Source of the DNA: Pseudomonas ceruminis
GTDB lineage: Bacteria > Pseudomonadota > Gammaproteobacteria > Pseudomonadales > Pseudomonadaceae
Direction: 5' to 3'
DNA: 64,000 nt
NCBI RefSeq assembly: GCF_021602025.1
Contig: NZ_BQHW01000012.1
Span: 1-64,000, forward strand
Below, in pieces: positions 8,138 through 20,177 of this stretch. The notes below the pieces were generated by a model. That model was not told the origin of the DNA. It ran no database searches and worked only from the letters and a program-made list of their open reading frames with translations. The first letter of the stretch is position 1, and each line of letters opens with the position of its first letter. The position numbers and the translations under genes were made by a program.

Positions 8138-8935
8138 ATGAATACCTACAGCTCCCGCCCTGTTGTCCTCTGTCTCTCCGGCCACGACCCAAGTGGCGGT
8201 GCCGGCTTGCAGGCAGATATCGAAGCCCTGATCGCCCAAGGCTGTCATGCCGCGCCTGCGGTAACCGCCTTGACCGTGCAGGATACCGTCAATGTTTCCG
8301 ACTTCCGCGTGCTCGATCGCGAGTGGGTGCTGGCCCAGGCCAACGCCGTGCTGGCCGACTCCACGGTAGCCGCCGTCAAGCTGGGGATGCTCGGCTCGCT
8401 GGAGATGGTCGATACCGTCGCCGAACTGCTTGGCGCCCACCCTCACCTGCCGCTGGTCTGCGACCCCGTGCTACGTGCCGGTGGTGGCGGCCGCCTGGGC
8501 AAGGACGAAGTGGGCTATGCCCTGCGCGAGCGCCTGCTGCCGCTGGCGACCATCGCCACGCCAAACTTGCCCGAGGCCCGTATCCTCGCCGAGCTACCGG
8601 AAGGCACCGCAGATGAATGTGCGCAAAAGCTGTTGCCGTTCTGTAGACACCTGCTGATTACCGGCGGTCACGGCGACGAAGACGAAATCCACAACCGCCT
8701 GTACAGCCGTGATGGCCAGCGCCACACCTGGACCTGCCAGCGCCTGCCCGGCAGCTACCATGGCTCGGGGTGCACCCTGGCCAGCGCCCTGGCTGGCCGC
8801 CTGGCCCTGGGCGAGCAACTGCAGAGCGCGGTCCGCAGTGCACTCGACTACACCTGGCGCACCCTGCGTGACGCCGAGCAGTTGGGCAAGGGCCAGTTCG
8901 TCCCGCGCCGCCTGCCCCTGGACTACTGCTCCTGA
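8138..8935 (+). CDS. thiD: Hydroxymethylpyrimidine/phosphomethylpyrimidine kinase
   Basis: Phosphorylates HMP and HMP-P to HMP-PP for thiamine synthesis, in the cytoplasm. It is 265 residues, the family norm. Ribokinase-fold motifs: [15 protein letters not shown] near the N-terminus (substrate site), VCDPVL, and [18 protein letters not shown] near the C-terminus (the usual GTGC anion hole and catalytic motif, here GSGC). The ATG at 8138 was chosen over an in-frame ATG at 8111, which lies inside the leader hairpin and would add nine unconserved residues. thiE follows after 14 bases, so both steps leading to thiamine phosphate are coupled. Confidence 0.95.
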   Translation: MNTYSSRPVVLCLSGHDPSGGAGLQADIEALIAQGCHAAPAVTALTVQDTVNVSDFRVLDREWVLAQANAVLADSTVAAVKLGMLGSLEMVDTVAELLGAHPHLPLVCDPVLRAGGGGRLGKDEVGYALRERLLPLATIATPNLPEARILAELPEGTADECAQKLLPFCRHLLITGGHGDEDEIHNRLYSRDGQRHTWTCQRLPGSYHGSGCTLASALAGRLALGEQLQSAVRSALDYTWRTLRDAEQLGKGQFVPRRLPLDYCS

Positions 8936-8949
8936 TACGAGGCTCTCAG

Positions 8950-9573
8950 ATGAAGCTCCGCGGTCTGTATGCAATCACCGACAGCCAGCTGCTCGCCGGC
9001 CGTTTCCTGCCCCATGTCGAGGCAGCGCTGGAAGGCGGCGTGTGCCTGCTGCAGTACCGCGACAAGAGTGACGACGCGGCCCGTCGCCTGCGCGAAGCCG
9101 AAGGGCTGATGAAACTCTGCGAGCGCTACGGCACGCAGCTGATCATTAACGATGACGCCGAACTGGCCGCGCGCCTGGGGGTCGGCGTGCACCTGGGGCA
9201 GACAGACGGCCCGCTGACCCCGGCCCGTGCCTTGCTTGGCCGCCAGGCGATCATCGGCTCGACCTGCCACGCGCAACTCGAGCTGGCCAAGCAAGCGGCC
9301 AGCGAAGGCGCCAGCTATGTCGCCTTTGGCCGCTTTTTCAATTCCGTGACCAAGCCGGGGGCGCCTGCCGCCAACGTCGACCTGCTGGAGCAGGCCCGTG
9401 CCCAGGTCAAACTGCCGATCGCCGTGATCGGCGGCATCACCCTCGACAACGCCGCCCCACTGGTCGCCCACGGTGCCGACCTGCTGGCGGTGATCCATGG
9501 CCTGTTCGGTGCCGACAGCGCGCAGGAAGTTACCCGCCGCGCCCGCGCCTTCAACGCCCTGTTCGCTTCCTGA
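8950..9573 (+). CDS. thiE: Thiamine-phosphate synthase
   Basis: Joins HMP-PP to the thiazole phosphate to make thiamine phosphate. The 207-residue TIM barrel shows the family motifs [67 protein letters not shown] and [11 protein letters not shown]. It follows thiD by 14 bases and precedes hemL by 17, which suggests a thiD-thiE-hemL operon as in other pseudomonads. Confidence 0.96.
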   Translation: MKLRGLYAITDSQLLAGRFLPHVEAALEGGVCLLQYRDKSDDAARRLREAEGLMKLCERYGTQLIINDDAELAARLGVGVHLGQTDGPLTPARALLGRQAIIGSTCHAQLELAKQAASEGASYVAFGRFFNSVTKPGAPAANVDLLEQARAQVKLPIAVIGGITLDNAAPLVAHGADLLAVIHGLFGADSAQEVTRRARAFNALFAS

Positions 9574-9590
9574 TTTCGAGAGAAGATCCC

Positions 9591-10874
9591 ATGTCCCGTT
9601 CCGAATCCCTGTTCGCCCAAGCCCAGAAGCACATCCCCGGTGGCGTCAACTCGCCGGTGCGCGCCTTCAAGAGCGTTGGCGGCACCCCGCTGTTTTTCAA
9701 GCACGCTGAAGGCGCCTATGTCGTCGACGAGGACGACAAGCGCTACGTTGACTACGTCGGTTCCTGGGGCCCAATGATCCTTGGCCACGGCCACCCGGAC
9801 GTGCTTGATGCGGTGCGCAACCAATTGCAGCACGGCCTGTCCTACGGCGCCCCGACCGCCATGGAAACCGAGATGGCCGACCTGGTCTGCTCGTTGGTGC
9901 CGTCCATGGAGATGGTGCGCATGGTCAGCTCCGGCACCGAAGCCACCATGAGCGCGATCCGCCTGGCGCGTGGCTATACAGGCCGCGATGCCATCATCAA
10001 GTTCGAAGGCTGCTACCACGGCCACTCCGACAGCCTGCTGGTCAAGGCCGGTTCCGGCCTGCTGACCCAAGGCGTGCCAAGCTCGGCGGGTGTCCCGGCT
10101 GATTTCGCCAAACATACCCTGACCCTGCCGTTCAACGATATCGCCGCCGTCGAGAAGACCCTGGCCGACGTCGGCCAGACCGTGGCCTGCATCATCGTTG
10201 AACCGGTGGCTGGCAACATGAACTGCGTACCGCCGGCACCCGGTTTCCTCGAAGGGCTGCGCGAGCAGTGCGACAAGCATGGCGTCGTGCTGATCTTCGA
10301 CGAAGTGATGACCGGGTTCCGCGTCTCGCTGGGCGGCGCCCAGGGTCACTACGGCATCACCCCGGACCTGTCGACCTTCGGCAAGATCGTCGGCGGCGGC
10401 ATGCCGGTCGGTTGCTTCGGCGGCAAGCGCGAGATCATGGGCTGCATCGCCCCGCTCGGCCCGGTCTACCAGGCCGGTACCCTGTCGGGCAACCCACTGG
10501 CCATGGCGGCCGGCCTGACCACCCTGAAACTGATCAGCCGCCCGGGCTTCCATGCCGAACTGACCGACTTCACCAGCCGTATGCTCGACGGCCTGCAACA
10601 ACGTGCCGATGCCGCTGGCGTGCCATTCGTCACCACCCAGGCAGGTGCCATGTTCGGCCTGTACTTCAGCGGTGCCGACGACATCGTCACCTTCGATGAC
10701 GTGATGGCCAGCGACGCGGAACGTTTCAAGCGCTTCTTCCATCTGATGCTCGAAGGTGGCGTGTACCTGGCGCCCAGTGCGTTCGAGGCGGGCTTTACCT
10801 CGATTGCTCACGGCGAAAAAGAGCTTCAGATCACCCTGGATGCGGCTGAGCGGGCGTTTGCGGCACTGAAGTAA
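9591..10874 (+). CDS. hemL: Glutamate-1-semialdehyde 2,1-aminomutase
   Basis: Converts glutamate-1-semialdehyde to 5-aminolevulinate in the C5 haem pathway, using pyridoxal phosphate. The 427-residue length is typical. Motifs: [29 protein letters not shown] (phosphate binding), [11 protein letters not shown] (the aspartate that pairs with the cofactor ring) and [14 protein letters not shown], whose lysine forms the Schiff base. RBS GAGAGAAG lies about nine bases upstream of the ATG. It is probably co-transcribed with thiE, and an unusual nested inverted repeat follows it. Confidence 0.97.
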   Translation: MSRSESLFAQAQKHIPGGVNSPVRAFKSVGGTPLFFKHAEGAYVVDEDDKRYVDYVGSWGPMILGHGHPDVLDAVRNQLQHGLSYGAPTAMETEMADLVCSLVPSMEMVRMVSSGTEATMSAIRLARGYTGRDAIIKFEGCYHGHSDSLLVKAGSGLLTQGVPSSAGVPADFAKHTLTLPFNDIAAVEKTLADVGQTVACIIVEPVAGNMNCVPPAPGFLEGLREQCDKHGVVLIFDEVMTGFRVSLGGAQGHYGITPDLSTFGKIVGGGMPVGCFGGKREIMGCIAPLGPVYQAGTLSGNPLAMAAGLTTLKLISRPGFHAELTDFTSRMLDGLQQRADAAGVPFVTTQAGAMFGLYFSGADDIVTFDDVMASDAERFKRFFHLMLEGGVYLAPSAFEAGFTSIAHGEKELQITLDAAERAFAALK

Positions 10875-10878
10875 ATGC

Positions 10879-10985
10879 ATTGCCTGGGCAGGCTGTTCGC
10901 AAGCAGACCCGTCCCCCACCGATACCGCCACGGACGTTGAAAACCGGGGTGCATGCAGGGGAGCGGGTTGGCCCGCCCAGGCAAT
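10879..10985 (+). repeat. Nested inverted repeat downstream of hemL
   Basis: ATTGCCTGGGC at 10879-10889 is repeated as its exact reverse complement GCCCAGGCAAT at 10975-10985. Inside lie ACCCGTCCCC and GGGGAGCGGGT, which pair with one bulge. No T tract follows. It could be a processed 3' end, a degenerate REP-type element or a weak terminator for the thiD-thiE-hemL unit. Confidence 0.5.
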
Positions 10986-11042
10986 ATCGGAGCAGCCACA
11001 ATCAGCCAGTTCCCCAACCCCTACAGAAATTCGAGTAAAACT

Positions 11043-11072
11043 TTGTAAGGTTGGCGCTGCTTATCCCATAAT
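11043..11072 (+). promoter_or_regulatory. Sigma-70 promoter of the Sel1 gene
   Basis: TTGTAA (11043-11048) and CATAAT (11067-11072) are separated by 18 bases, about 50 bases upstream of the start codon. Both hexamers are reasonable matches to the sigma-70 consensus. Confidence 0.5.
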
Positions 11073-11121
11073 GTGCCACCAGAGACATTGGCCGCAGCTT
11101 TGCAGAGGTAAGTCGATCCCC

Positions 11122-11667
11122 ATGAACCGCACCGGCCGCGCCCTGACCTTGGGCTGCCTGTTGCTTCTTCAGCCCCTGCTGGCCCTGGCGGAGGGTGGTA
11201 ACTCGTTGCTGATTCCGGCAACGGGGCGCTGCACGCTCAATGTCCAGCCAGAAGACCTGCAGAACGCTCTCAAGGCTTGCGAGCAGACGGCGGCGACCGG
11301 GGACGCCCAGGCGCAGTATGAGTTGGGTGAGTACTACTACACGCAAACGCCCAAGGACTTGAAAAGGGCCCTGGACTGGTTCGAAAAAGCCTCGCTGCAA
11401 GGCCATGCCGAAGCCCAGTATCGCCTCGGTGCCATGTTCTTCCATGGCGAAGGGGTCAAGGCCAATAACGTGCAGGCCTACATCCTGTTGAAGATGGCCG
11501 CGGTCAACGGCGCTGAAGATGCGCTGGACATGGCCGACGAAGTGACCGAGCAGATGCCCCGCGACGAGCTGGAGCACGCTACCCAGGTGCTTGGCCAGAT
11601 CTTCCGCAAATACCTGCTGGAACTGCAGAACGCCGAAGGGCGCACGCCGTTCTCGCCGCTTCCCTGA
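11122..11667 (+). CDS. Exported Sel1/TPR-repeat protein
   Basis: A 181-residue protein with a signal peptide (RALTLGCLLLLQPLLALAEGG), so it acts in the periplasm. Two Sel1-like repeats are visible (AQAQYELGEYYYTQTPKDLKRALDW and AEAQYRLGAMFFHGEGVKA...). Such repeats mediate protein contacts, and the partner is unknown. A homologue occupies the same place in P. aeruginosa, between hemL and the DUF1820 gene. The ATG at 11122 was chosen because the signal peptide begins there; the longer frame adds 17 unlikely residues. Confidence 0.85.
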   Translation: MNRTGRALTLGCLLLLQPLLALAEGGNSLLIPATGRCTLNVQPEDLQNALKACEQTAATGDAQAQYELGEYYYTQTPKDLKRALDWFEKASLQGHAEAQYRLGAMFFHGEGVKANNVQAYILLKMAAVNGAEDALDMADEVTEQMPRDELEHATQVLGQIFRKYLLELQNAEGRTPFSPLP

Positions 11668-11672
11668 TTCGT

Positions 11673-11999
11673 TTACTTTTCAGGCATCGGCATGGGGAAC
11701 GGCATCACGTTGCCACCACCCTTGGCTTCGCTGATCTTGGCTGTGCCCAGGCGTTCCACCTCGTCGATACGCACGATCGAGTGCATCGGCACGAAGCTGC
11801 GGATCACACCCTCGAACTGGTTCTTGAGTTTCTCCTCGCTCGGGTCGACCACCACCTGGGTGCGCTCGCCGAAAACGAATTCCTCGATTTCAAGGAAGCC
11901 CCACAGGTCGCTTTGATAGATCTGTTTGGCATACATCTCGAAGACCTGCCCCTGGTTGAGGAAGATCACTTTATAGATGGCGGGTTCGCGCTTGCTCAT
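11673..11999 (-). CDS. DUF1820 family protein
   Basis: A 108-residue soluble protein of the DUF1820 family, conserved in Pseudomonas and relatives and of unknown function. The conserved core is IYKVIFLNQGQVFEMYAKQ...SDLWGFLEIEEFVFGE, followed by VPMHSIVRIDEVERLGTAKI. I chose the start MSKREPAIYK at 11999; a start at 12041 would add 14 residues and neither has a strong ribosome binding site. It converges on the Sel1 gene with a five-base gap. In PAO1 the divergent neighbour of its homologue is miaB, which is absent here. Confidence 0.85.
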   Translation of the reverse strand: MSKREPAIYKVIFLNQGQVFEMYAKQIYQSDLWGFLEIEEFVFGERTQVVVDPSEEKLKNQFEGVIRSFVPMHSIVRIDEVERLGTAKISEAKGGGNVMPFPMPMPEK

Positions 12000-12162
12000 G
12001 TTGGGCGGGATAACACATGTGTAAGAAAAGTCGCGCATCATAGCAGACAGGCCTGTTGATCTGTGCTGCTCGTACCGTTGAACGTTTCAGTGCTTTCGCC
12101 CCTGCCGTTCAAGGGTTATTCTTGAGTTCACCCTTATTGCCGTCGAGCGGCCAAAAAAAACC

Positions 12163-13161
12163 TTGAACGCACCCATAGAACCCCATCGCTTCATCCTCGA
12201 ACCTTTCGAGGCCCACCGTTTCGCCAACCTGTGCGGCCAGTTCGACGAGCACCTGCGCCTGATCGAACAACGCCTGGCTATCGAGATCCGCAACCGCGGC
12301 AATCAATTCGAGCTGATCGGCGAACCCAAGACCACCTCCGCTGCCGAGCAACTGCTGCGCCGCCTCTATCGCGAGGCCAAGGCCACCGAGCTGTCGCCGG
12401 AAACCGTACACCTGTACCTGCAGGAGTCGACCGTCGAGAACATCGACAACCCAGCGGTCAACGAGGTGAGCGTCTCGCTGCGCACGCGCAAGGGCAATAT
12501 CCGCCCGCGCGGCGTCAACCAGCAGCGCTACGTCAAAGAAATCCTCGCCAACGACATCAACTTCGGCATCGGCCCAGCGGGTACTGGCAAGACGTACCTG
12601 GCCGTGGCCTGCGCCGTGGATGCCCTGGAACGCGAGCAAGTGCGCCGCATCCTGTTGGTGCGCCCAGCGGTGGAGGCCGGCGAGAAGCTCGGCTTCCTGC
12701 CTGGCGACCTCGCGCAGAAGATCGACCCGTACCTGCGCCCGCTGTATGACGCCCTGTACGAAATGCTGGGGTTCGAGCACGTGGCCAAGTTGATCGAGCG
12801 CCAGGTGATCGAGATCGCCCCGCTGGCCTACATGCGTGGCCGCACCCTGAACAACAGCTTCATCATTCTCGACGAGAGCCAGAACACCACGCTCGAGCAG
12901 ATGAAGATGTTCCTTACCCGCATCGGCTTCGGCTCTACCGCCGTGATCACCGGCGACATCACCCAGGTCGACCTGCCACGCGGTACCAAGTCCGGCCTGG
13001 CTCACGTGATCGAAGTGCTCAGGGACGTCCCCGGTATCAGCTTTACCCACTTCCAGCCCAAGGATGTGGTTCGCCACCCACTGGTGCAGCGTATCGTCGA
13101 AGCCTATGACCGTTTCGATGCACGCCAGGCCAAGCCCGAGGCAGCCGGCAAAGATGCTTGA
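12163..13161 (+). CDS. ybeZ: PhoH-like ATPase (YbeZ)
   Basis: A 332-residue PhoH-family P-loop ATPase that works with the endoribonuclease YbeY in RNA and ribosome metabolism. Walker A GPAGTGKT is at about residues 136-143 and the Walker B-like [11 protein letters not shown] at about 232. An N-terminal KH-like region precedes them. The start is a TTG (12163) after a run of eight A; no upstream ATG is available and the ribosome binding site is weak. It overlaps ybeY by eight bases. Normally miaB lies directly upstream, but here only 163 bases separate the start from the divergent DUF1820 gene. Confidence 0.93.
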   Translation: MNAPIEPHRFILEPFEAHRFANLCGQFDEHLRLIEQRLAIEIRNRGNQFELIGEPKTTSAAEQLLRRLYREAKATELSPETVHLYLQESTVENIDNPAVNEVSVSLRTRKGNIRPRGVNQQRYVKEILANDINFGIGPAGTGKTYLAVACAVDALEREQVRRILLVRPAVEAGEKLGFLPGDLAQKIDPYLRPLYDALYEMLGFEHVAKLIERQVIEIAPLAYMRGRTLNNSFIILDESQNTTLEQMKMFLTRIGFGSTAVITGDITQVDLPRGTKSGLAHVIEVLRDVPGISFTHFQPKDVVRHPLVQRIVEAYDRFDARQAKPEAAGKDA

Positions 13162-13627
13162 ACTCGACCTGCAACGGGCCACGGACGCCGCCGCCCCCGA
13201 CGATGTCGCTTTCCGCCGCTGGTGCGAGCTGGCCCTGCGCCAGCGCACGGCCGATTCGGAAATGACCATCCGCCTGGTGGACGAGGCCGAAGGCCGCGAG
13301 CTCAACCACACCTATCGGCACAAGGACTACGCGACCAACGTGCTGTCGTTCCCGGCCGACGTACCCGATGAACTGCTCGACATCCCACTGCTCGGCGACC
13401 TGGTGATCTGCGTCCCCGTGGTCGAGCGCGAGGCGGTCGAACAGGGCAAGTCGCTGCAAGCCCATTGGGCGCATCTGGTCATCCACGGCTGCCTGCACCT
13501 GCTCGGCTACGACCACATCGAAGACGATGAGGCCGAAGAGATGGAAGCATTGGAACGCCAATTGCTGGCAGAACTGGGTCACCCGGACCCTTATGCCGAT
13601 GACCAGACCGATTCAATCACACACTGA
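13154..13627 (+). CDS. ybeY: rRNA maturation endoribonuclease YbeY
   Basis: A zinc-dependent RNase needed for 16S rRNA 3'-end maturation and 70S quality control. It is 157 residues. The zinc motif [18 protein letters not shown] (three histidines) is present, and [13 protein letters not shown] is the other family signature. The ATG at 13154 lies inside the end of the PhoH-like gene, so translation is coupled. A longer frame from 13064 lies wholly inside the upstream gene and is rejected. Confidence 0.96.
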   Translation: MLELDLQRATDAAAPDDVAFRRWCELALRQRTADSEMTIRLVDEAEGRELNHTYRHKDYATNVLSFPADVPDELLDIPLLGDLVICVPVVEREAVEQGKSLQAHWAHLVIHGCLHLLGYDHIEDDEAEEMEALERQLLAELGHPDPYADDQTDSITH

Positions 13628-13653
13628 TACTGCAAGGATCACGAGAAACCGCC

Positions 13654-14493
13654 ATGAGCGAAGATCGATCGAGCAACGGGCAGAAGTCCTGGCTGGGTAA
13701 ACTGACCCAGGCTTTTGCCCATGAGCCGAAAAACCGCCAGGAGCTCCTTGAGCTGCTGCGCGAAGCCCATCAGAACAAGCTGCTCGACAGCGAAGCACTG
13801 ACCATCGTCGAAGGTGCCATTCAGGTCGCCGACCTGCAGGTACGCGACATCATGGTGCCGCGTTCGCAGATGATCAGCATCAAGGCCACCCAATCACCCC
13901 GCGAATTTCTGCCGGCCATCATCGATGCCGCACACTCGCGCTACCCGGTGATCGGCGAAAGCCATGACGATGTGCTCGGGATCCTGCTGGCCAAGGACCT
14001 GCTGCCGCTGATCCTCAAAGAGAACGGCGACAGCTTCAACATCAAGGACCTGCTGCGCCCGGCCACGTTCGTGCCGGAGTCCAAGCGCCTGAACGTGCTG
14101 CTGCGCGAGTTCCGGGCCAACCACAACCACATGGCCATCGTCATCGATGAATATGGTGGTGTGGCGGGCCTGGTGACCATCGAGGACGTGCTCGAACAGA
14201 TCGTCGGTGACATCGAAGACGAACACGACGTCGAGGAAGACAGCTATATCAAGCCACTGCCCAGCGGCGACTTCCTGGTCAAGGCGCTGACACCAATCGA
14301 AAACTTCAACGAATTCTTCGACAGTGATTTTTCCGACGATGAGTTCGACACGGTTGGCGGCCTGGTGATGAGCGCCTTCGGCCACCTGCCCAAGCGCAAC
14401 GAGACCACCGAGATCGGGCCTTATAAGTTCCGTATTCTCAACGCCGACAGCCGGCGGATACACTTGCTGCGCCTTACACCGATCACCCGCTAA
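13654..14493 (+). CDS. corC: CorC/YbeX-type CBS-domain protein
   Basis: A 279-residue cytoplasmic protein with a CBS pair (VRDIMVPRSQMISI ... YPVIGESHDDVLGILLAKDLL ... MAIVIDEYGGVAGLVTIEDVLEQIVGDIEDE) and a C-terminal CorC/HlyC transporter-associated domain. It lacks the DUF21 membrane domain of CorB, so it is the CorC/YbeX type, linked to magnesium/cobalt handling and, through the ybeZ-ybeY-ybeX-lnt cluster, to ribosome homeostasis. It lies 26 bases after ybeY and eight before lnt. Confidence 0.94.
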   Translation: MSEDRSSNGQKSWLGKLTQAFAHEPKNRQELLELLREAHQNKLLDSEALTIVEGAIQVADLQVRDIMVPRSQMISIKATQSPREFLPAIIDAAHSRYPVIGESHDDVLGILLAKDLLPLILKENGDSFNIKDLLRPATFVPESKRLNVLLREFRANHNHMAIVIDEYGGVAGLVTIEDVLEQIVGDIEDEHDVEEDSYIKPLPSGDFLVKALTPIENFNEFFDSDFSDDEFDTVGGLVMSAFGHLPKRNETTEIGPYKFRILNADSRRIHLLRLTPITR

Positions 14494-14501
14494 GGACAAT
14501 C

Positions 14502-16019
14502 ATGCGTTGGATCACCCGCCCCGGCTGGCCCGGTAACCTGCTGGCCTTGGCGGCCGGCGCTTCCACCCTGCTGGCCCTGGCGCCATTCGACATCTGGCCG
14601 CTGGCCTTGCTGTCCATTGCCGTGCTCTACCTGGGCCTGCGCGAGCTCACCCCGCGTCAGGCCATGTGGCGCGGCTGGTGCTTCGGGTTCGGCTTGTACG
14701 GTGCCGGCACCTGGTGGATCTACGTCAGCATGAACACCTATGGCGGCGCCTCGCCGTTGCTGGCGATCCTGCTGCTGCTGGCCTTCTTCGCTGCGCTTGC
14801 CTGGTTCTTTGCCCTGCCCACCTGGCTGTGGGCACGCTGGCTGCGGCGTAATGAAGCGCCATTGGCCGATGCCCTGTGCTTTGCCGCACTGTGGCTGATG
14901 CAGGAGGCCTTCCGTGGCTGGTTCCTCACCGGGTTCCCCTGGCTGTATGCCGGTTACAGCCAACTGGATGGCCCGCTGGCAGGCCTGGCCCCACTGGGCG
15001 GCGTGTGGCTGATCTCCTTTACCCTGGCGCTGAGCGCCGCATTGCTGTGCAACCTGCACCGGTTGCGCGCGCGCCCGTCCTTCCTCGTCGCCGGCGTGGT
15101 CTTGCTGTTGGCCCCGTGGGTGGTCGGCATGGCACTCAAAGGCCACGCCTGGACCAAGCCCGCTGGCGACCCGCTCAAGGTCGCGGCCCTGCAAGGCAAC
15201 GTCGAGCAAGAGCTCAAATGGGACCCGGCGCACATCGATGCACAGTTGGCGCTGTACCGCGACATGAGCTTCAGCGCCAAGCCCGTGGACCTGCTGGTCT
15301 GGCCGGAAACGGCCGTACCCATCCTCAAGGACCAGGCCCAGGGCTACATCGATGTGATGGGCCGCTTTGCCGCCGAGCGGCATTCGGCGCTGATCACCGG
15401 CGTACCGGTACGTGAAGTGGTGCATCACCAGCGCCGCTATTACAACGGCATCACCGTCACCGGTGAAGGCGACGGTACCTACCTCAAGCAGAAGCTGGTG
15501 CCGTTCGGCGAGTATGTGCCTCTGCAGGACATGCTTCGCGGCCTGATCGAGTTCTTCAACCTGCCGATGTCGGACTTTGCCCGCGGCCCTGAAGACCAGC
15601 CGCTGCTGCAGGCCAAGGGTTACCAGATTGCCCCGTACATCTGCTACGAGGTGGTCTACCCCGAATTCGCCGCAAGCCTGGCGGCGCGCAGCGACCTGTT
15701 GCTGACCATCAGCAACGATACCTGGTTCGGCACCTCGATCGGCCCGCTGCAGCACCTGCAGATGGCGCAGATGCGCGCGCTTGAAGCGGGCCGCTGGATG
15801 ATCCGCGCCACCAACAACGGCGTCACCGCACTGATCGACCCCCATGGCAAGATCACTGCGCAGATTCCTCAGTTCCAGCGGGCGATCCTGTATGGCGAGG
15901 TGGTACCGATGCAGCAGCTGACGCCGTACCTGCAGTGGCGGTCGTGGCCGCTGGCGATTGTCTGTGTGTTGTTGCTGGGCTGGGCGTTGCTGGCCGGGCG
16001 TATCGCCAAGACCGTGTGA
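14502..16019 (+). CDS. lnt: Apolipoprotein N-acyltransferase
   Basis: Adds the third acyl chain to lipoproteins in the inner membrane. The 505-residue protein has about seven N-terminal membrane segments and a periplasmic nitrilase domain. The catalytic triad residues are visible as glutamate in VWPETAVP, lysine in YLKQKLVPFGEY and cysteine in APYICYEVVYPE. A last membrane segment (ICVLLLGWALLAG) closes the protein. It ends the ybeZ-ybeY-corC-lnt operon. Several lipoproteins in this window are its substrates. Confidence 0.96.
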   Translation: MRWITRPGWPGNLLALAAGASTLLALAPFDIWPLALLSIAVLYLGLRELTPRQAMWRGWCFGFGLYGAGTWWIYVSMNTYGGASPLLAILLLLAFFAALAWFFALPTWLWARWLRRNEAPLADALCFAALWLMQEAFRGWFLTGFPWLYAGYSQLDGPLAGLAPLGGVWLISFTLALSAALLCNLHRLRARPSFLVAGVVLLLAPWVVGMALKGHAWTKPAGDPLKVAALQGNVEQELKWDPAHIDAQLALYRDMSFSAKPVDLLVWPETAVPILKDQAQGYIDVMGRFAAERHSALITGVPVREVVHHQRRYYNGITVTGEGDGTYLKQKLVPFGEYVPLQDMLRGLIEFFNLPMSDFARGPEDQPLLQAKGYQIAPYICYEVVYPEFAASLAARSDLLLTISNDTWFGTSIGPLQHLQMAQMRALEAGRWMIRATNNGVTALIDPHGKITAQIPQFQRAILYGEVVPMQQLTPYLQWRSWPLAIVCVLLLGWALLAGRIAKTV

Positions 16020-16091
16020 CGCGGCCTGGAGCGGGTTTGCCCGGCGGGCACAGGAAGGTCGCGTTAACATCCAGCAGTGGGCGACAGCTCC

Positions 16092-16115
16092 ATTACCGGC
16101 CTTGTGGCCGGTAAT
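16092..16115. terminator. Hairpin between convergent lnt and the YdcF-like gene
   Basis: ATTACCGGCC and GGCCGGTAAT form a perfect 10-bp stem around TTGT. Its place between two converging genes suggests a bidirectional terminator, although there is no clear T run. Confidence 0.55.
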
Positions 16116-16128
16116 GCCAGGGCAAGGC

Positions 16129-16890
16129 TCAGTAGAACAGCCGATACCCTAGCAACCCTACCGCTTCATTCAACAGTTGCCCGCTCTGCCACATCGCCCG
16201 GCTCTCGGGCAGCAAGCCAGCGAATGGCCGCGCATGGTCGCGCCCAAGGAACCCCATCGGCGCCGGCACCACCTCGAACCCGGCACGCTCGAAGCTCCAG
16301 CGCGAACGCTGCATGTGCCAGGCCTGGGTTACCACGACCACCCGGCGAATCCCCAACGGCTGCAGAATGTCGGCACTGAACTGGGCGTTTTCCCAAGTGG
16401 TGCGGCTGCCCCCTTCCTGCCATTTGACCTCGACCGAAAAGTCTTCGCGCAAGCGATCGGCCATCAACTGTGCCTCGCTCGGCGGCGTGCCGTAGTGCAA
16501 GCCACCGCTGGTCAATAGGGGCAAACCGGAGGCCTTGGCCAGGCGCGCAGCAAAGCGCATACGCTCAAGGGCGGTGGCCGCAGGCTGGTCATCGCCGCCC
16601 CACGCCGGGTCGCCGCGCTCGCGCCCTGCTCCCAGCACCACGATGGCATCGGCCCGCTTCGCCAGCCCTGCCCACTCGCTCACCGCCAGCGGCGACTCGG
16701 TCTCCAGCACACGCGCCCCCTGCTGCACCACCAGCGGCAGGCTCATCAGCCACAGCCCACCCAGCCCCAGCACAAAGCACAATGCCGCCAGCCGCGGGCG
16801 CCGGGTGCGTAACCACCAGGCAGCGAGCAGCAGCAGGAACAGGACGCCTGGCGGCATCAACCATTGCTTGATGAAGAATCGAATCGGCAT
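16129..16890 (-). CDS. YdcF/ElyC-like DUF218 envelope protein
   Basis: A 253-residue protein with two N-terminal membrane segments (about residues 10-28 and 35-55) and a DUF218 domain (ADAIVVLGAGRERGD...AARLAKASGLPLLTSGGLHYG...RTTWENAQFSADIL...RVVVVTQAWHMQRS). E. coli members of this family (ElyC, SanA) affect envelope integrity and peptidoglycan or lipid-carrier metabolism; the reaction is not known. The ATG at 16890 is preceded by GGAGG nine bases upstream, which also rules out the ATG at 16905 that lies before that site. Confidence 0.87.
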   Translation of the reverse strand: MPIRFFIKQWLMPPGVLFLLLLAAWWLRTRRPRLAALCFVLGLGGLWLMSLPLVVQQGARVLETESPLAVSEWAGLAKRADAIVVLGAGRERGDPAWGGDDQPAATALERMRFAARLAKASGLPLLTSGGLHYGTPPSEAQLMADRLREDFSVEVKWQEGGSRTTWENAQFSADILQPLGIRRVVVVTQAWHMQRSRWSFERAGFEVVPAPMGFLGRDHARPFAGLLPESRAMWQSGQLLNEAVGLLGYRLFY

Positions 16891-16926
16891 CGGCCACACC
16901 TCCATGGAAGGCGTGCAGCCTAAGAG

Positions 16927-16966
16927 GATCGGCGCCGGTCAACAAGGGGTGCGACCGGCGCCGATC
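16927..16966. terminator. Strong GC-rich hairpin after the 17.0-kb hypothetical gene
   Basis: GATCGGCGCCGGTC (16927-16940) and GACCGGCGCCGATC (16953-16966) form a perfect 14-bp stem with a 12-base loop. It lies 58 bases past the stop of the minus-strand hypothetical gene and 37 bases before the YdcF-like start. There is no T tract on either side, so it may be an attenuator or an mRNA-protecting stem rather than a classical terminator. Confidence 0.5.
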
Positions 16967-17023
16967 ATGAGCAGTGTATTGAAGAACCGGCGCGCAATGG
17001 CCTGCGCCTGGCGTCCTGAACGG

Positions 17024-17338
17024 CTAGCGATGCGGCAGCGTCCTGGAACTCGCCTTATTGGCGGGGCGTTTCTTGTCCTTTAGCCAGATGATCTTTGCCG
17101 ACGTCGGTTCCGCTTTTGCGTAGGCACCGGCGCAGGCATTGCGGCGTTCCGGGAGGGACTCCAGGTAGGCCTTGATCACTTCGAACTCTGCGTGGCTAAG
17201 GCCGCGCAACTCCAGCTCGGCTGGCATCTCGTCGCGCAACCGCACCGAGGTTCTGGCGACTTCCAGCGCCAGGCCCAAACGGTCGATCAGGCGTTCGTAA
17301 AGCTCCGGTTTGATTGCGGTTAGCTGCGTCTCTCCCAT
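17024..17338 (-). CDS. Conserved hypothetical protein
   Basis: A 104-residue soluble protein that I cannot place in a named family. Residues 1-65 look helical and acidic (YERLIDRLGLALEVARTSV ... LSHAEFEVIKAYLESL). The tail is basic (WLKDKKRPANKASS). It starts at an ATG with a strong GAGGTGAACGG site, so it is likely translated. It diverges from leuS, with about 225 bases between the two starts. Confidence 0.7.
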   Translation of the reverse strand: MGETQLTAIKPELYERLIDRLGLALEVARTSVRLRDEMPAELELRGLSHAEFEVIKAYLESLPERRNACAGAYAKAEPTSAKIIWLKDKKRPANKASSRTLPHR

Positions 17339-17360
17339 CCGTTCACCTCATTGAAGATAA

Positions 17361-20171
<2,811 letters not shown>

Positions 20172-20177
20172 TGGCAA

